NCBI GenBank assembly: GCA_017479035.1
Contig: JAFVCR010000101.1
Span: 1 to 6,391 of the forward strand
Reading direction: 5' to 3'
Length of the DNA stretch: 6,391 nt
Source of the DNA: Kiritimatiellia bacterium
GTDB taxonomy: Bacteria > Verrucomicrobiota > Kiritimatiellia > RFP12 > UBA1067
Shown: positions 5,760 to 6,391 of the stretch, piece after piece
Layout of the letters: every line of letters starts with the position of its first letter
Numbering within the stretch: position 1 is the first letter of the stretch
Made by a program: the position numbers and the translations under genes
Notes under the pieces: model-generated
Told to the model about the DNA's origin: nothing
Seen by the model: only the letters and a program-made list of their open reading frames with translations
Databases searched by the model: none

Positions 5760-5790
5760 CAAACTGCACACTGCAAACTGCACACTGCAA
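5760..5790. repeat. Heptanucleotide array, four alternating CAAACTG/CACACTG units
   Basis: On the plus strand the units at 5760, 5767, 5774 and 5781 read CAAACTG, CACACTG, CAAACTG, CACACTG, followed by CAA. This makes a 14-base higher-order repeat. The unit is the same as in the 5304-5349 array but inverted. The array fills most of the 44-base gap between the uxaA stop (5792) and the small gene's start (5747), so it lies in the leader of that gene. Confidence 0.95.
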
Positions 5791-5791
5791 G

Positions 5792-6391
5792 CTACAGCGT
5801 TACGCCGTCTTTGAAGATTGCGATGCCTTGTGCGCCGTTGATTTCGTTCTTTGCTTTTTCTTCGCCGGATGCGACGCGGAGGACTTTCGCGGCGAAAGCT
5901 TCCACGTTGGGGTTCGCCATTGCGTTCCAGTCGATCCAATTGGGTTTGGCGGCAGCGAGGCGGTCGTTGGTGGCAACTTTCATCGTAGGCACCACGCACC
6001 CGAACGGCGTGCCGCGCCCCGTCGTGAAAAGAATTAAATGCGCACCCGCTGCGGCGAGAACGGTCGATGCCACAAGGTCGTTGCCCGGGCCCGTCATGAG
6101 GCTTAACCCATGCGCCTTTACCCTCTCGCCATAGAGCAGCACATCCTCTACTGGCGAGGTGCCGCCTTTCTGGACGCAGCCGAGGGATTTGTCCTCCAAT
6201 GTCGTTATGCCGCCTGCCTTGTTGCCGGGCGAGGGATTTTCGTAGCAGACCTGATTGTGGCGCGTGTAGTACTCCTTGAAGCCGTTTATCATCTTAACGC
6301 ACTTGTCGAAGACCGTTTTCGAGCGGCAGCGTTTCATGAGGAGCGTTTCCGCGCCGAACATTTCGGGGACTTCGGTGAGGATAGTCGAGCC
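5792..6391 (-). CDS. uxaA: Altronate dehydratase, C-terminal 199 residues (5' end outside the window)
   Basis: The frame is open from the right edge to a TAG at 5792-5794. UxaA dehydrates D-altronate to 2-keto-3-deoxy-D-gluconate in the cytoplasm, a step of galacturonate breakdown; the enzyme needs a divalent metal. Recognisable family stretches: GSTILTEVPEMFGAE at the very start; NPSPGNKAGGITTLEDKSLG, with QKGGTSPVEDVL shortly after; GPGNDLVASTVLAAAGAHLI, followed by LFTTGRGTPFGCVVPTMKVA; and the C-terminal ASGEEKAKNEINGAQGIAIF ending KDGVTL, where the family normally ends. The missing part would hold about 300 residues, judging by the roughly 495-residue E. coli protein. The C-terminus appears intact, so the repeat array right after the stop has not damaged it. 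The related galactarate dehydratase (GarD) shares this fold, but the adjacent ExuT-type transporter favours altronate. exuT follows downstream, now separated from it by the four-helix-bundle gene. Confidence 0.93.
   Translation of the reverse strand, partial: GSTILTEVPEMFGAETLLMKRCRSKTVFDKCVKMINGFKEYYTRHNQVCYENPSPGNKAGGITTLEDKSLGCVQKGGTSPVEDVLLYGERVKAHGLSLMTGPGNDLVASTVLAAAGAHLILFTTGRGTPFGCVVPTMKVATNDRLAAAKPNWIDWNAMANPNVEAFAAKVLRVASGEEKAKNEINGAQGIAIFKDGVTL

Larger units (their letters stand above)
5304..5790. mobile_element. Putative IVP cassette with inverted heptanucleotide arrays as ends
   Basis: A 487-base unit holds the four-helix-bundle gene. Its ends are arrays of one 7-base unit in opposite orientation: (GTTTGCA)6 on the left and four CA(A/C)ACTG units on the right, both read on the plus strand. 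The right end begins one base from the uxaA stop codon and the left end lies within exuT, so the unit exactly separates two pathway genes. It carries no transposase or reverse transcriptase. No convincing target duplication is seen (only GCT on both sides). Whether it moves, and by what means, is inference. Confidence 0.4.

Noticed and set aside
5304..5790. CRISPR array
   Set aside because: The units are 7 bases in direct tandem without spacers, and no cas gene is present.
5299..5793. GCT on both sides of the cassette as a target-site duplication
   Set aside because: A three-base match with flexible boundaries is expected by chance, so I do not count it as evidence of transposition.
5364..5999. 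Longer 211-codon version of the four-helix-bundle gene starting at 5999
   Set aside because: The extra 84 codons translate the repeat array and an out-of-frame part of uxaA. Family similarity begins at the ATG at 5747.

Overview
This window comes from a bacterial chromosome with moderately high GC content. All six protein genes that I can support lie on the minus strand, so transcription runs from high to low coordinates. The organism is probably a Gram-negative anaerobe or gut-type bacterium, and I lean towards the PVC superphylum (Verrucomicrobiota, Kiritimatiellota or Lentisphaerota). That lean is inference: it rests on the PilB-PilT-PilB-like ATPase arrangement and on recalled sequence style, and no rRNA or marker gene is present to confirm it.

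Right part (6391 to 3859), in transcription order: the 3' end of uxaA (altronate dehydratase), a small four-helix-bundle gene of the 23S rRNA intervening-sequence protein (IVP/S23) family, and exuT (hexuronate MFS transporter). UxaA and ExuT belong to one pathway, uptake and breakdown of galacturonate and glucuronate. The four-helix-bundle gene does not belong to it. It sits between them like an inserted cassette and is flanked on both sides by arrays of the same heptanucleotide in inverted orientation. One array (4 units, alternating variants) starts one base after the uxaA stop codon. The other (6 perfect units plus a partial one) lies inside the exuT reading frame, where it encodes residues 8-22. 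The four-helix-bundle stop codon overlaps the exuT start codon (ATGA).

Middle (3858 to 3448): 411 bases without a gene. They hold a degenerate array of roughly 22-base GGTCTCT-type units, a long imperfect hairpin whose inner stem looks like a rho-independent terminator for the exuT transcript, and a promoter with a perfect TATAAT box just upstream of pilB.

Left part (3447 to 1): an operon for type IV pilus or type II secretion motor ATPases. It holds pilB/gspE (assembly ATPase, complete), pilT (retraction ATPase, complete) and the N-terminal 203 codons of a second PilB/GspE-like ATPase that runs off the window. Spacing is tight (30 and 3 bases) with clear Shine-Dalgarno sequences, so the three are probably co-transcribed.

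The most interesting part is the four-helix-bundle cassette. It resembles the layout of 23S rRNA intervening sequences (an ORF between complementary ends), but here it lies inside a sugar-acid operon. It has placed a frame-sensitive 7-base repeat within the first codons of the transporter gene.
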